Part shown: piece after piece, positions 8,236 through 17,329 of the stretch
How the letters are laid out: every line of letters starts with the position of its first letter
Position numbering within the stretch: position 1 is the first letter of the stretch
Assembly (NCBI RefSeq): GCF_003938605.1
Contig: NZ_RHWX01000004.1
Coordinates: 1 to 64,000, forward strand
Reading direction: 5' to 3'
From: Brevundimonas sp. 357
GTDB lineage: Bacteria; Pseudomonadota; Alphaproteobacteria; Caulobacterales; Caulobacteraceae
Length of the DNA stretch: 64,000 nt
The notes under the pieces: generated by a model
The model's input: only the letters and a program-made list of their open reading frames with translations
Database searches by the model: none
What the model was told of the DNA's origin: nothing
Position numbers and translations under genes: made by a program

Positions 8236-10332
8236 TTATTGCGCCGGAGCGGCCGGCGCGCCGTCCTTGTAGCGCGCGAACCATTCGATCATGGCGTTCA
8301 TGCGGGCGGCGTTCTGGGACGGGCGGACGGCCAGGCTGTGGCCGACGCCGGGGATCTTCACCAGGGCCGTGGGCACGCCTCGCAGTTGCAGAGCGGTGTA
8401 GTACTGCTCCGACTCGCTGACCGGGGTGCGATAGTCCTCGTCGCCGACGACGACCATGGTCGGGGTCTTGACGTTGCCGACCAGCGACAGCGGCGACCGG
8501 CGCCAGTAGGCCTCCGGGTTCTCCCACGGATATTCGCCGAACCAGTAGCGGGCGAAGAAGGCCGGATTGTCGGCCGTCAGCACGAAGCTGGCCCAGTCGA
8601 TGACCGGCTTCTGGACGACGGCGGCCTTGAAGCGGTCGGTCTTGCCGACGATCCAGCTGGTCAGCACGCCGCCGCCTGAACCGCCGGTGACGAACAGCTT
8701 GTTCGGGTCAGCGATCCCCTGAGCGATGACGGCGTCGACGCTGCTGATCAGATCGTCATAGTCGTTCGACGGATAGTTGTGGTGGATCAGGTTGGCGAAC
8801 TCGTCCCCATAGGAGGTCGAACCGCGCGGGTTGACCGACAGCACGGCATAGCCCGCGGCGGCGAACAACTGGTTGTCCGTGGCGAAGTGCGGGCCATAGG
8901 CGGCGAAGGGGCCGCCGTGGATCTCCAGCACCAGCGGATAGCGCTGGCCCTCGACATAGTCGGCCGGCAGCGTCAGCCAGCTTTCGACCGCGCGTTGATC
9001 GTGGGAGGAGGCGACCTGGATGCGGCGCACCTCGCCCAGGCGGCGGGCGCTGAGGAAGTCGGCGTTCAGGCGGGTCAGCTGGGTGCTGCGGCCGCCCTTC
9101 AGGACGTGGACGTCGGCAGGACGCGCAGGCGTGCCGCGCGTATAGGCGATGGCCCCGTCGTCGGCCACGGTGAAGCCGCCGCCGGTGTAGGGGCGGCCGA
9201 AATCGTCGCCGGTCAGATCCTCGATCAGGGTGGTGACGGCGCCGTCCAGCGACACGCGGGCGACCTTGGTGCGGCCCTGATCGTCATAGGCGACATAGAC
9301 CGAGCGGCCGTCACGGCTCCACACCGGAGACTGGACCGAGCGGTCGAGGCTCTCGGTCAGGACGCGGCTGTTCGAGCCGTCGGCGTCCATCACATAGAGG
9401 CGGGTGTTGTGATAGCCCATCCGCTTGTCGTCATAACCCAGGTAGGCGATGCGGCGGCCGTCGGGCGAGGCGACGGGGGCGTTGTCCGGCCCGGCGCGGC
9501 TGGTCAGGGCGGTCAGGCCGCCGGTCTGAACATCCAGGGCGAAGACTTCGCTGTCGGCGGCTTCGCGCTGCCAATCGGGGCGACGGTTGGCGCTGAGGTA
9601 GAGGGTGCGGGAATCGGCCGACCAAGACAGGCCGCCGCCGTGGTGGAAGTCGCCGTGCGTCAGCTGGCGCGCGCCGCCGCCCTGCGACCCGACGACGAAG
9701 ACGTGGCGGAAGCCCGGCTTCAGATAGCCCTGGCCGTCGGAGCGGTAGGAGACGCTGTCGATGATCTCCAGCGGCGGGGCCCACTGGGCGCCCTCGGGCT
9801 TGGCCAGGGGCGAGCCGATCTTGGGCTTCTCGCCAGGGACCAGGACGGAATAGGCCAACTGCTCGCCGTTGGGCGACCAACTGACGCTGGACGGGGTGTT
9901 GGGCAGGTTGGTGACGCGGACCGATTCGCCCGACGCCATCCAGCGCACGAACAACTGCGACGCGCCGCCCTCGGCGCTGGAGATGTAGGACAGGCGCGTA
10001 CCATCCGGCGACCAGCGCGGCTGGCGATGCGACCCGGCCGAGGCGACCAGGGGCGAATGGCGGCCGGTTTTCACGTCGATCAACCAGATGGTCGGGCGCA
10101 TCCGGTCGGTCATGATGTCGGCGGTCTGGCGGACATAGGCGATCTGCCCGCCGTCCGGGCTGATCTGGGCGTCGGAGGCGACCTCCATGCCGAACAGGTC
10201 TTGCGCGGTGAACAGGCCGCGGTCGGCGGTCGGCAGGCTGGGCGCGGCGGCCGTCTGGACGGCGGTTTGCGCCATCGCGGGCGCGTGGGCGCTGAGGATC
10301 AGGGCGCAGGCCGCCCAGGCGAACTTGTTCAT
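8236..10332 (-). CDS. Secreted S9 family peptidase (acylaminoacyl-peptidase/DPP-like)
   Basis: A 698-residue serine peptidase probably exported to the periplasm: MNKFAWAACALILSAHAPAMA is a clear signal peptide. The middle of the protein is a WD40-like beta-propeller with repeated SPDG(R/G) blades (ISPDGGQIAYV, WSPDGTRLSYI, ASPDGRRIAYL). The C-terminal alpha/beta-hydrolase domain has the nucleophile in VTGGSGGGVL, the aspartate in VVGDEDYRTP and the histidine in VGHSLA. The start is set by the signal peptide and an AGAGGGGG ribosome binding site. The open frame extends further 5', but that part is not coding-like. Such enzymes trim short peptides. Confidence 0.93.
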   Translation of the reverse strand: MNKFAWAACALILSAHAPAMAQTAVQTAAAPSLPTADRGLFTAQDLFGMEVASDAQISPDGGQIAYVRQTADIMTDRMRPTIWLIDVKTGRHSPLVASAGSHRQPRWSPDGTRLSYISSAEGGASQLFVRWMASGESVRVTNLPNTPSSVSWSPNGEQLAYSVLVPGEKPKIGSPLAKPEGAQWAPPLEIIDSVSYRSDGQGYLKPGFRHVFVVGSQGGGARQLTHGDFHHGGGLSWSADSRTLYLSANRRPDWQREAADSEVFALDVQTGGLTALTSRAGPDNAPVASPDGRRIAYLGYDDKRMGYHNTRLYVMDADGSNSRVLTESLDRSVQSPVWSRDGRSVYVAYDDQGRTKVARVSLDGAVTTLIEDLTGDDFGRPYTGGGFTVADDGAIAYTRGTPARPADVHVLKGGRSTQLTRLNADFLSARRLGEVRRIQVASSHDQRAVESWLTLPADYVEGQRYPLVLEIHGGPFAAYGPHFATDNQLFAAAGYAVLSVNPRGSTSYGDEFANLIHHNYPSNDYDDLISSVDAVIAQGIADPNKLFVTGGSGGGVLTSWIVGKTDRFKAAVVQKPVIDWASFVLTADNPAFFARYWFGEYPWENPEAYWRRSPLSLVGNVKTPTMVVVGDEDYRTPVSESEQYYTALQLRGVPTALVKIPGVGHSLAVRPSQNAARMNAMIEWFARYKDGAPAAPAQ

Positions 10333-10395
10333 ATGAAACCCCCTCTGGTTGAGAGGGATCATAGAAAGGCCCGAGTGCGCCACAAGACATGGAAA

Positions 10396-10422
10396 GGGCC
10401 GCCGGAACGAATCCGGCGGCCC
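10396..10422 (-). terminator. Rho-independent terminator of the autotransporter gene
   Basis: A perfect 10-bp stem (GGGCCGCCGG/CCGGCGGCCC) with loop AACGAAT, followed by TTT on the minus strand. It lies 27 bases past the autotransporter stop and before the S9 peptidase start. The T-run is short. Confidence 0.7.
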
Positions 10423-10448
10423 ATTTTCATTCGGGTTCCGAAGAAAAG

Positions 10449-13400
10449 TCAGAACTTGAAGCTGGCCCGCAGCAACAGGGTGTAGCGGACGTAGTCTTCC
10501 AACAGCTCGGCGTCGCCGGTGATGGCCAGCATGCCCAGGTCGTTGCCGACATTCAGACGGAAGCCCAGGATCGGGCCGCCGCCCTCGATGCTGGCGGGAT
10601 CCAGGGTGAAGGAGTCGCCGCCCGAGGCGAAGCGGGCGATGGTCTTGCCTGCATCGACAGAGAAGTTCTGGCGCCAGCCGACGCGCAGCTCCGGACGAAT
10701 CCAGCCGTCTTTGCCGAAACCGTAGCCGATGTTGACGGCGGCCACGCCCGAGAACAGATGGCCGTCGCGCTCGTCGATCTTCAGGTCGAAACCGTCGCCG
10801 CCGCCTTCTTCGGTGCGAGCGTCTTCGCTCAACGAGAAATACTCGACATAGACTTCGGGACGGACGTTCACCCGGCCGAAGTGGCGTTCGTACGAGGCGC
10901 CCCCGGCTGCGGCGAGGGTGAAGCCGTTCCAGTCGGATTCGTTCTTCAGGTTGACGCCGTCGGCGACCAGCTTGCGCGTGGCGCTGAAGGAAGCGTAACC
11001 GCCGGCGGCACGCGCCCATGTGGTCCAGTACTGACCCTGGGCGCGCCAGTAGAGACCGAGTTCCAGCAGATTGGCCGACAGCACTTCCTCAGCCGCCGAT
11101 TCCGGGTCTTCCAGATCCGACGAGGTGAAGGCCGCCGTCAGACCGAAAGCGCCCATGTTGGTGCCGCGCTCGACGCCGCCCGCGAGGCCGAAGCCTTCCG
11201 AACGGAAGCCGTAGGTGTCGGTCTTGTCCTTGTCGGCGTAGAAGTTGATCTCCTGCACCCAGGCGCTGGTTTCGCCCGGCGCGGCGGCGGCGTTACGGCC
11301 GGTCAGGGCGCGGGTCACGGCGTCCACGCCGCTGGCCAGGGACAGCAGCGGGCCGCCCGAATGCTCGGGCAGCAATTGCTGGTAGATGTTGAAGAAGCCG
11401 TCGCGGTCCGTCTGGTTCAGCATGGCGGCGCGGATGACTTCATTGTCAGCCAGGCCAGCGTACAGAACGTCATAGGCCGATGCTTCGGCCTTGATCATGC
11501 CAGCCTCTTCGGCCGTACGCTTGCGCGCATCGACGGTCAGCTTTCCTGCAGCCTCATCGACGTTCGCGCTGACGACGAAGGCGTAGGGCGAGTTGGACTG
11601 CAAGGCGGCCTGGTCGATGTCGCCGACGTTCAGGTCGCCGGCCTCGATAATGGTGAAGGAGGTCGGATCCTGGATCAGAGAGTTGAACCGCACGCCGAGA
11701 CCGGCGCCGTCGGCTAGATCGGCCGAGCCGCTGACCTTGAAGCCGCCAGAAGCCTGGTTGGCGGGGTCCAAGGTCACGATCAGATTGCCGTCAGCGCCGA
11801 CGTTCAGGTCGCTGACCTGAAGTTGGCCCGTGTGGCGGGCGTCGAGCGTGCCCTTGGAGATATCAATGTCCAGCTGGCCGTCGCCGTTGGACAGCTTGCC
11901 AGTCACGACGGCGCCGCCGCTGATCGACAGGCGGTCGGCGCCCGTACCGAAGGAGATGTCGCCGTTGATCGTACCGTTGCGGATGTCCAGCACGTCTGCG
12001 CCTGAGCCGAGGCGGATGTCGCCGATGATGGCTGGTTCATTGGCGTCCGGAACACCGTCCTTGTCTGCGTCAGGCAGTTTGTGGTCCGGGATTACTGTCC
12101 CGTCCTGCACAAGGTTGACGCCGGTCATGTTGGCGCTGACGTCTACAGCGATGGCGGAGCCGGTACGCTCGACATCCTTTTCGGGCGTGATGGCGGCGAC
12201 GATCCGACCGGTGTTGTTGATCGACGACAGCGTGCCCGACTCGTCGCGGATCGCCACGGCGTTGCCTTTGGAGCCGTTAAGGCCGACGGCGAGGGTGCCC
12301 GAATTCGAGAGCGAAGCGACATTGGCGCCGCTTTGAATCAGAACGCCTGTAGCGGTGTCTGCGTCGGAACTGGTGACGGCGCTCTGAATGGCGCCCGTGT
12401 TGATGATCGTGGGAAGCGACGCGCCGCTGCCGACAAGCACTGTGCTGCTGTTAGCCGACAGGGCGGACGAGCCGATAGTTCCTTCGTTGCGGAAGCCGCC
12501 GGCGATGTTCACGGCTTGCCCCGTGCCGCCGATCTGCACGGCCTTGGCGTCCACGTCCTTATAGACCCCCGACGCCTCGATGGCGCCTCGGTTGATGAGG
12601 CCATAGGCGGAATTGCCCGTGCCGACTTCGCCGAGGGTGATGGCGCTGTCCGTGGATCCTACGAGGACGGCGGCCGCGCCGCCGAAGGAGCGGATGCTGG
12701 CCGTCGTTTCCTGGGCGTCCAGAATGCCGTCGCCGTCACGGTCGGTGTCTTCGCGATTCTTTTTGCCGTCGCCGTCGTCGTCCTCATCACCGTTCTTGAC
12801 GCCGTCGCCGTCGTCATCGCCATCGATGCCGCCGGAGCCATACGAAGGTGCGGTGTCGAAGACGACGCCCTTGCCTACATCGCCTGCGATGCGCACGGCG
12901 GGACCGCCCTGCAGCAGGTCGTCCGCGTCGAGGTTTTCGAGATAGGTCTGGCCTTCACGCGGCTCGCCTGTCGCCGGTTTCGAAGGCGGCGGGACGGTAT
13001 AGCGATAGCCGGTAGCGGTTACGGCGCCTTGAATCTTGACCCCGCCGCCGACGGCTCCGTCGATAGCTACGCCGGTCGCATTCTCACCGACAGCACTGAC
13101 CGCGCCCAGCAAGGTTACATCGCCGCTGACGTCCCCCGTGGTTCGCACGCCATAGGTGTTGTTGCCGATGGCCGTGATCTGGCCCTGGCTTATGATGTTG
13201 CCGGTGAGGGGCGCTTCAACGGACAGGCCGTAGGAGTTGTTGCCCTCGACCCGGATGGAACCGGAATTCTCGATCGTGATGTTGCCGACGAGCGGCGACG
13301 AACCGGCGACTCGCACGCCGTAGCGGCCAGTTCCATCCGCAAAGGGACCATCCAGGTCCCCGTCCTTGTCGTCGTCCTTATATTCCTCGATCGAGTCGGT

Positions 13401-13727
13401 GATGTTGATGGCGCCGCCGATGGTGACGTTGCCGGTGTTGCCGCCGTTGACCAGCACGCCCGTGGCGCCGTCGGCGGCTTTCAGCATGTCGATCTTGGAG
13501 CCGGCGTCGAGATCGACGCTGTTGCTCGAATCCAGCGTCACCGCCGCACCAGACGTTACCGTGATCGAGCCGCCGTTGGCGATCCGCACGTCGTCGCGCG
13601 CGCCATTGTTGGCGGTGGATGTGCTGATCGGCGTGGTGCGGCCGTTCGAGATGACCTGTTCGGCCTGAGCGCCGGCCGCAACCATCAGGGGAGCGATCGC
13701 TACAGCGGTCGCGAGCAGAATACGCAT
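10449..13727 (-). CDS. Autotransporter (type V secretion) with thrombospondin type-3-like calcium motifs
   Basis: About 1092 residues. The signal peptide is MRILLATAVAIAPLMVAAGAQA. The passenger of about 750 residues consists of short glycine/valine/serine-rich beta-helix repeats (GDVSGDVTLLGAV, GGVKIQGAVTATG). Three places carry Asp-rich calcium-binding motifs: DDDKDGDLDG, the long run DGDDDGDGVKNGDEDDDGDG onwards, and DADKDGVPDANEP. These resemble thrombospondin type-3 repeats. The last 300 residues look like an autotransporter beta-barrel and end in SFKF with the expected terminal Phe. The ATG at 13727 is preceded by GAGGGG; the frame stays open to 13973 but without coding character. No catalytic motif was recognised, so an adhesin or surface-layer role is only a guess. 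Confidence 0.85.
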   Translation of the reverse strand: MRILLATAVAIAPLMVAAGAQAEQVISNGRTTPISTSTANNGARDDVRIANGGSITVTSGAAVTLDSSNSVDLDAGSKIDMLKAADGATGVLVNGGNTGNVTIGGAINITDSIEEYKDDDKDGDLDGPFADGTGRYGVRVAGSSPLVGNITIENSGSIRVEGNNSYGLSVEAPLTGNIISQGQITAIGNNTYGVRTTGDVSGDVTLLGAVSAVGENATGVAIDGAVGGGVKIQGAVTATGYRYTVPPPSKPATGEPREGQTYLENLDADDLLQGGPAVRIAGDVGKGVVFDTAPSYGSGGIDGDDDGDGVKNGDEDDDGDGKKNREDTDRDGDGILDAQETTASIRSFGGAAAVLVGSTDSAITLGEVGTGNSAYGLINRGAIEASGVYKDVDAKAVQIGGTGQAVNIAGGFRNEGTIGSSALSANSSTVLVGSGASLPTIINTGAIQSAVTSSDADTATGVLIQSGANVASLSNSGTLAVGLNGSKGNAVAIRDESGTLSSINNTGRIVAAITPEKDVERTGSAIAVDVSANMTGVNLVQDGTVIPDHKLPDADKDGVPDANEPAIIGDIRLGSGADVLDIRNGTINGDISFGTGADRLSISGGAVVTGKLSNGDGQLDIDISKGTLDARHTGQLQVSDLNVGADGNLIVTLDPANQASGGFKVSGSADLADGAGLGVRFNSLIQDPTSFTIIEAGDLNVGDIDQAALQSNSPYAFVVSANVDEAAGKLTVDARKRTAEEAGMIKAEASAYDVLYAGLADNEVIRAAMLNQTDRDGFFNIYQQLLPEHSGGPLLSLASGVDAVTRALTGRNAAAAPGETSAWVQEINFYADKDKTDTYGFRSEGFGLAGGVERGTNMGAFGLTAAFTSSDLEDPESAAEEVLSANLLELGLYWRAQGQYWTTWARAAGGYASFSATRKLVADGVNLKNESDWNGFTLAAAGGASYERHFGRVNVRPEVYVEYFSLSEDARTEEGGGDGFDLKIDERDGHLFSGVAAVNIGYGFGKDGWIRPELRVGWRQNFSVDAGKTIARFASGGDSFTLDPASIEGGGPILGFRLNVGNDLGMLAITGDAELLEDYVRYTLLLRASFKF

Positions 13728-13797
13728 TCGTAGGAAACCCCTCGTGGTCGCACGCGCAAGGATTGAGGCGCCCCTCCTAACAGGGTCCGCACCCGCA

Positions 13798-13824
13798 CGC
13801 CCCAAGTTTCTTGAATTTGGGGCG
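13798..13824. promoter_or_regulatory. Imperfect palindrome upstream of the autotransporter
   Basis: Arms CGCCCCAAGTT and AATTTGGGGCG pair over 11 positions with one G-T, around a 5-base loop. It lies 71-97 bases upstream of the autotransporter ATG, in the roughly 310-base gap shared with the divergent glycosyltransferase. It could be an operator or a leader hairpin. The rest of the gap shows no gene or RNA that could be recognised. Confidence 0.35.
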
Positions 13825-14038
13825 AATGCAAGGCCTGGCGTAGGGGGACGAAGCTGAACGCCAGATGAAAACACGGGTTTCACGCCAGTGAAAGCTGGAC
13901 CTTTCGTGCTTCTCACTTGAGCGTTCTCGGCGACGAATGTAGGGCGGAAAATCTGCAGGGCGCTGATTTCCAACGTTCCGCATCCAAAGTCGGAGCCTTG
14001 GCGTTAGCGTGAAGAAGTTCAACGAAAAGGTTTCCGGC

Positions 14039-15289
14039 ATGAGCGCCAGCCCCATCGACGTTCAGGAAAGCGAACTGCGGCTGTTTCCTGGCCTGGACGA
14101 CGAAGTGGCGGCGACTCTCCGGGCGCTGAAGGCTTCTGCGGCTGGGGAGCGGCCGAGATTGGTGGACACCACCATGCTGTTTGCGCCCCGTTCGGGCGGG
14201 GTGAAACGTTATCTGTTGTCCAAGAAGGCCTGGCTCGCGGACCATCGCCCGGATGTGGCGCACAGCCTGGTGGTGCCCGGGGCGGGCTACAAGGCAAGCT
14301 TGGACGGAATCGTCCGGTTGCAGGCCGCTAAGCTGCCGTTCGGCGACGGCTATCGCTGGCCCAGTTCGGTGCGCCGATGGGGCGCCTGGGTGTCGTCGCT
14401 TAACCCCACCCTGATCGAAGCGGGCGATCCCTATACGCCGGGCCAGGGCGCGCTGGAGGCGGGCCAGAGGGTCGGCTGCCCCGTCGTCGGCTTTTGCCAC
14501 TCGGATCCGGCGGCGCTGGCGGCGCTGCATTTCGGAGAATGGGCCAAGAAGCCGGTCGAAAAGCGTTGGGCCAAGCTGTTCTCGCAATTCGACCGAGTCG
14601 TCTCGCCCAGCCGTTTCATCGCTCAGCGTCTGGAAGAGGCGGGCGTGGGCGGCATTGTGATTCGTCCGCTAGGCGTCGAGGTCGACACCTTCCATCCGGA
14701 TCGTCGGGATCGCGACTGGCTGTTGAAGAAGCTGGGTCTGGGCGCCGACGCCCGCCTGCTGTGCTTCGCCGGCCGACCGGCCAAGGAGAAGAACGTCGGC
14801 GTCCTGATCGATGCGGTGCAGCGTCTGGGCGCGCCCTATCATCTGGTGCTGGTCGGCGCGGGGGCGGGGATGCCGCCCGAGGATCGGGTCATCTCCCTGC
14901 CGTATGAGAAGGATCCCCGCGCCGTGGCCCGCATCATCGCCAGCTGCGACGCCTTCGTGCACGCCAACGACAAGGAGCCGTTCGGGCTGATCGTGCTGGA
15001 GGCCATGGCCTGCGGCCGGGCCGTGGTCGGCGTCAACGCGGGCGGCGTGGCCGAGACGGTCGACGAGAGCGTGGGCCAACTGGCCGCCTCGGCCGATCCG
15101 GTCGATTACGCCGAGGCGATCGAGGCCCTGTTCGCGCGCGACGTGGAGGCTCTGGGTCAGGCGGCGCGGGTCAAGGCGGTCGAACAGTTCGCCTGGAGCC
15201 GGGTGTTCGAGGATCTGACCATGCTCTACGGCGAACTGACCGGAAAGGCGGAGTTCGTCACGCCGCAAGAGGCGTTGCCGATCAACTAG
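14039..15289 (+). CDS. Glycosyltransferase family 4 protein
   Basis: A GT-B fold retaining glycosyltransferase, 416 residues. The N-terminal Rossmann half has the SGGVKRYLL loop near residue 50 that usually contacts the acceptor. The C-terminal donor-binding half has CFAGRPAKEKNV, VLVGAG, SCDAFVHAND and the E-x7-E motif in EPFGLIVLEAMACG. Sugar donor and acceptor cannot be read from the sequence. The ATG at 14039 is preferred; an in-frame GTG at 14009 is the alternative. It stands alone, divergent from the autotransporter, so its acceptor could be a surface glycan or glycolipid. Confidence 0.85.
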   Translation: MSASPIDVQESELRLFPGLDDEVAATLRALKASAAGERPRLVDTTMLFAPRSGGVKRYLLSKKAWLADHRPDVAHSLVVPGAGYKASLDGIVRLQAAKLPFGDGYRWPSSVRRWGAWVSSLNPTLIEAGDPYTPGQGALEAGQRVGCPVVGFCHSDPAALAALHFGEWAKKPVEKRWAKLFSQFDRVVSPSRFIAQRLEEAGVGGIVIRPLGVEVDTFHPDRRDRDWLLKKLGLGADARLLCFAGRPAKEKNVGVLIDAVQRLGAPYHLVLVGAGAGMPPEDRVISLPYEKDPRAVARIIASCDAFVHANDKEPFGLIVLEAMACGRAVVGVNAGGVAETVDESVGQLAASADPVDYAEAIEALFARDVEALGQAARVKAVEQFAWSRVFEDLTMLYGELTGKAEFVTPQEALPIN

Positions 15290-15306
15290 GCGTCTGCGCT
15301 GTCACC

Positions 15307-15329
15307 GCCCTCGGGCTCGTCCCGAGGGC
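15307..15329 (+). terminator. Hairpin terminator after the glycosyltransferase
   Basis: A perfect 9-bp stem (GCCCTCGGG/CCCGAGGGC) with loop CTCGT, 18 bases past the stop codon. It is followed by TTAAGG, a weak T-tract. Confidence 0.6.
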
Positions 15330-15416
15330 TTAAGGCCGGACACGGCGGAACAGACGCGCGAAAGCTGCGTCTGCGATCAATCTCGATTTTCTGAGAGATG
15401 GAGAGGGAAGGGCGGT

Positions 15417-15451
15417 GCGCCACTCCCTCAGATCCCTGAGAGGAGTGGCGC
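15417..15451 (-). terminator. Long hairpin overlapping the tRNA-Asp 3' end
   Basis: Arms GCGCCACTCC and GGAGTGGCGC (10 bp, perfect) plus an inner CTCAG/CTGAG stem. The distal arm is the last bases of the tRNA gene, including CCA, so the hairpin would form right after or across the mature 3' end. It is probably a terminator or processing signal; a leftover integration-site duplication is the alternative. Confidence 0.5.
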
Positions 15452-15522
15452 GAGTGACGGGGCTCGAACCCGCGACCTCCGGCGTGACAGGCCGGCACTC
15501 TAACCAACTGAGCTACACCCGC
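15446..15522 (-). tRNA. tRNA-Asp (anticodon GTC)
   Basis: On the minus strand this is a 77-base cloverleaf. The acceptor stem GCGGGTG pairs with CACTCGC (one G-T). It has the D-arm TAGCTCAGTTGGTTAGA, an anticodon stem-loop with CCTGTCACG giving anticodon GTC, and the T-arm GCGGGTTCGAGCCCCGT. Discriminator G and an encoded CCA follow. It is a single gene with no tRNA neighbours, located between the convergent glycosyltransferase and the AbgT-family transporter. Confidence 0.97.
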
Positions 15523-15616
15523 GTTCCCATCCGAAGCGACTGTGCGCCCCGGCGAGGGGCGTCGTTTAGGCGGGGCCGCGTCGCACGTCAAGCGACGCGG
15601 CTGTGGATAAATCAAA

Positions 15617-17233
15617 TCATCTTGCCGAGGGCGTAGCGGCGGCTTGAGGCGGGGCTGTGGGACCGGCGATTCCGCCGTCCGCAGGCAACTGCGACGCCGT
15701 GGCGGGCGGCGGCGGTTCGTAGTGCACGCCCACGCCCGGCCCCAGCGGCAGGTCCAGCGCCACCCAGGTCGCCACCATGATCAGACCGGCGACCAGGAAG
15801 GCTCCGGCGTAGGGCAGCATGGTCGCCATCAACGAGCCCAGGCCGAACCTGGGATCCCAACGCTGGGCGAAGGTCAGGATCAGCGGGAAGTAGCTCATCA
15901 GCGGCGTGGCGATGTTGGTGACGGAATCGCCCATGCGATAGGCGGCGGTCGTCATCTCGGGGCTGATGCCCAACAGCATGAACATGGGCACGACGATGGG
16001 CGCCAGGGCCGACCACTTGGCCGAGGCCGAACCGATGAACAGGTCGAAGACGCAGGACACCAGCACCACCACGATCAGCAGCAGCGGCGTGGGCAGGGCC
16101 AGTTCGCGCAGGGAGGCCGCTGCGTTGACCGCCAGGATCGGCCCCAGGCCCGACCAGTTGAACATGGCGACGAAGTGGGCGGCGAAGAAGGCCAGGACGA
16201 TATAGGGGGCCAGTTGGCTGATCCCCTCGCGCATCATGCGGACCAGGTCGTGGTGGGTCTTGATCGAGCCGGAACCTGCGCCGAAGGCCGCGCCCGCCAT
16301 GAAGAAGGTCAGGGCGAAGAAGGCGACCAGAGAACGATACAGAGGGTTGTAGCGTTGCGCCGGTTCGGCGTCGGCGTCGACGAAGGGCGAGCCGGGCAGG
16401 AAGGTCACGGTCGCCCAGACGGCGATCATGGCCAGGATGGTCAGGCCCGCCCAGGCCAGTCCGCGCTTCTCGGCGGCGGTGAGGGGCGTCTTCTCCTCGG
16501 CGGCGATCGGGGCGGCGTTATGCGGTACCCAGGGGCCCAGGCGCGGCTCGATCACCCGGTCGGTCAGGAACCAGACGATGGGGGTGAAGACGATCACCAC
16601 TCCGACGATGAAGAACCAGTTGCCCGCGATGCTGACGGCGTAGGACGGGTCGATCAGGTGGGCGGCGGGCTCGGTGATGCCCAGGATCAGAGCGTCGCTG
16701 GCGCCGGGGAACAGATTGCCCGCATAGCCGCCTGAGACAGCGGCGAAGCCGGCGGCCAGGCCGGCCAGGGGGTGGCGCCCCGCCGCGGCGAAGATCACGG
16801 CCGCCAGCGGAATCACCACGACATAGGAGGCGTCCGAGGCGTGGTGGGACACCATGCCCGTCACCACCACGATCGGCGTCAGGATGAAGCGCGGCGCGTT
16901 CAGCAGGGCGCCGCGGATGGCCGTCGAGAACAGGCCCGTCCGTTCGGCTACCGAGGCGCCGTAGATGATGGTGATGACGATCCCCAGCGGCGGGAAGTCG
17001 GCCAGGGTGCGCGGCATGCCGATGAACAGCCGTTCGAGGTTGGCGGGGGAAAGGAGGCTCTGCGCCTGCAGCACCTCTCCCGTCACCGGGTTGACCGCCG
17101 ACCAGCCCAGCCCTGCGCCGACCAGGCTGAGGGCCACAAGGCCAAGGATCAGCCATAGGAATAGGAAGACGGGATCTGGCAGCCGATTGCCGATGCGTTC
17201 GATGGAGTTCAGCAGGCGGGCGGCCAGGTTCAT
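15617..17233 (-). CDS. AbgT family transporter
   Basis: A polytopic inner-membrane protein of about 538 residues with roughly 11-13 hydrophobic helices. Sequences typical of the AbgT (p-aminobenzoyl-glutamate transporter) family are GMVSHHASDASYVVVIPLAA, GGYAGNLFPGASDALILG, and the re-entrant hairpin region FIGSASAKWSALAPIVVPMF. Characterised members import p-aminobenzoyl-glutamate or export sulfonamides. Which applies here is unknown, and no aminohydrolase genes are adjacent. The ATG at 17233 is preferred over a TTG two codons upstream. The C-terminal tail is Pro/Ala-rich. Confidence 0.9.
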   Translation of the reverse strand: MNLAARLLNSIERIGNRLPDPVFLFLWLILGLVALSLVGAGLGWSAVNPVTGEVLQAQSLLSPANLERLFIGMPRTLADFPPLGIVITIIYGASVAERTGLFSTAIRGALLNAPRFILTPIVVVTGMVSHHASDASYVVVIPLAAVIFAAAGRHPLAGLAAGFAAVSGGYAGNLFPGASDALILGITEPAAHLIDPSYAVSIAGNWFFIVGVVIVFTPIVWFLTDRVIEPRLGPWVPHNAAPIAAEEKTPLTAAEKRGLAWAGLTILAMIAVWATVTFLPGSPFVDADAEPAQRYNPLYRSLVAFFALTFFMAGAAFGAGSGSIKTHHDLVRMMREGISQLAPYIVLAFFAAHFVAMFNWSGLGPILAVNAAASLRELALPTPLLLIVVVLVSCVFDLFIGSASAKWSALAPIVVPMFMLLGISPEMTTAAYRMGDSVTNIATPLMSYFPLILTFAQRWDPRFGLGSLMATMLPYAGAFLVAGLIMVATWVALDLPLGPGVGVHYEPPPPATASQLPADGGIAGPTAPPQAAATPSAR

Positions 17234-17329
17234 ACGCAAGCTCTCGGCTATATTGGAGGCGGTGACGCATTTCGCGGATCAACGGCATAAGAGGCAATCG
17301 CGCGGCCTGCGGCAAATCGCCCAAAAAAC

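Noticed and set aside
10333..11019. 5' extension of the S9 peptidase frame to 927 codons.
   Set aside because: The extension crosses a terminator and the autotransporter 3' end. A clean signal peptide and ribosome binding site mark the start at 10332.
10389..11717. Long plus-strand open frames over the autotransporter, here and at 12081-13733.
   Set aside because: These are antisense shadows. The minus-strand frame has a signal peptide, repeats and a barrel ending in Phe.
12715..12835. Short GTCGCCGTC repeats resembling a microsatellite or a small CRISPR array.
   Set aside because: They encode the Asp-rich calcium motifs of the autotransporter. There are no spacers or constant repeat lengths, and no CRISPR array was seen anywhere in the window.
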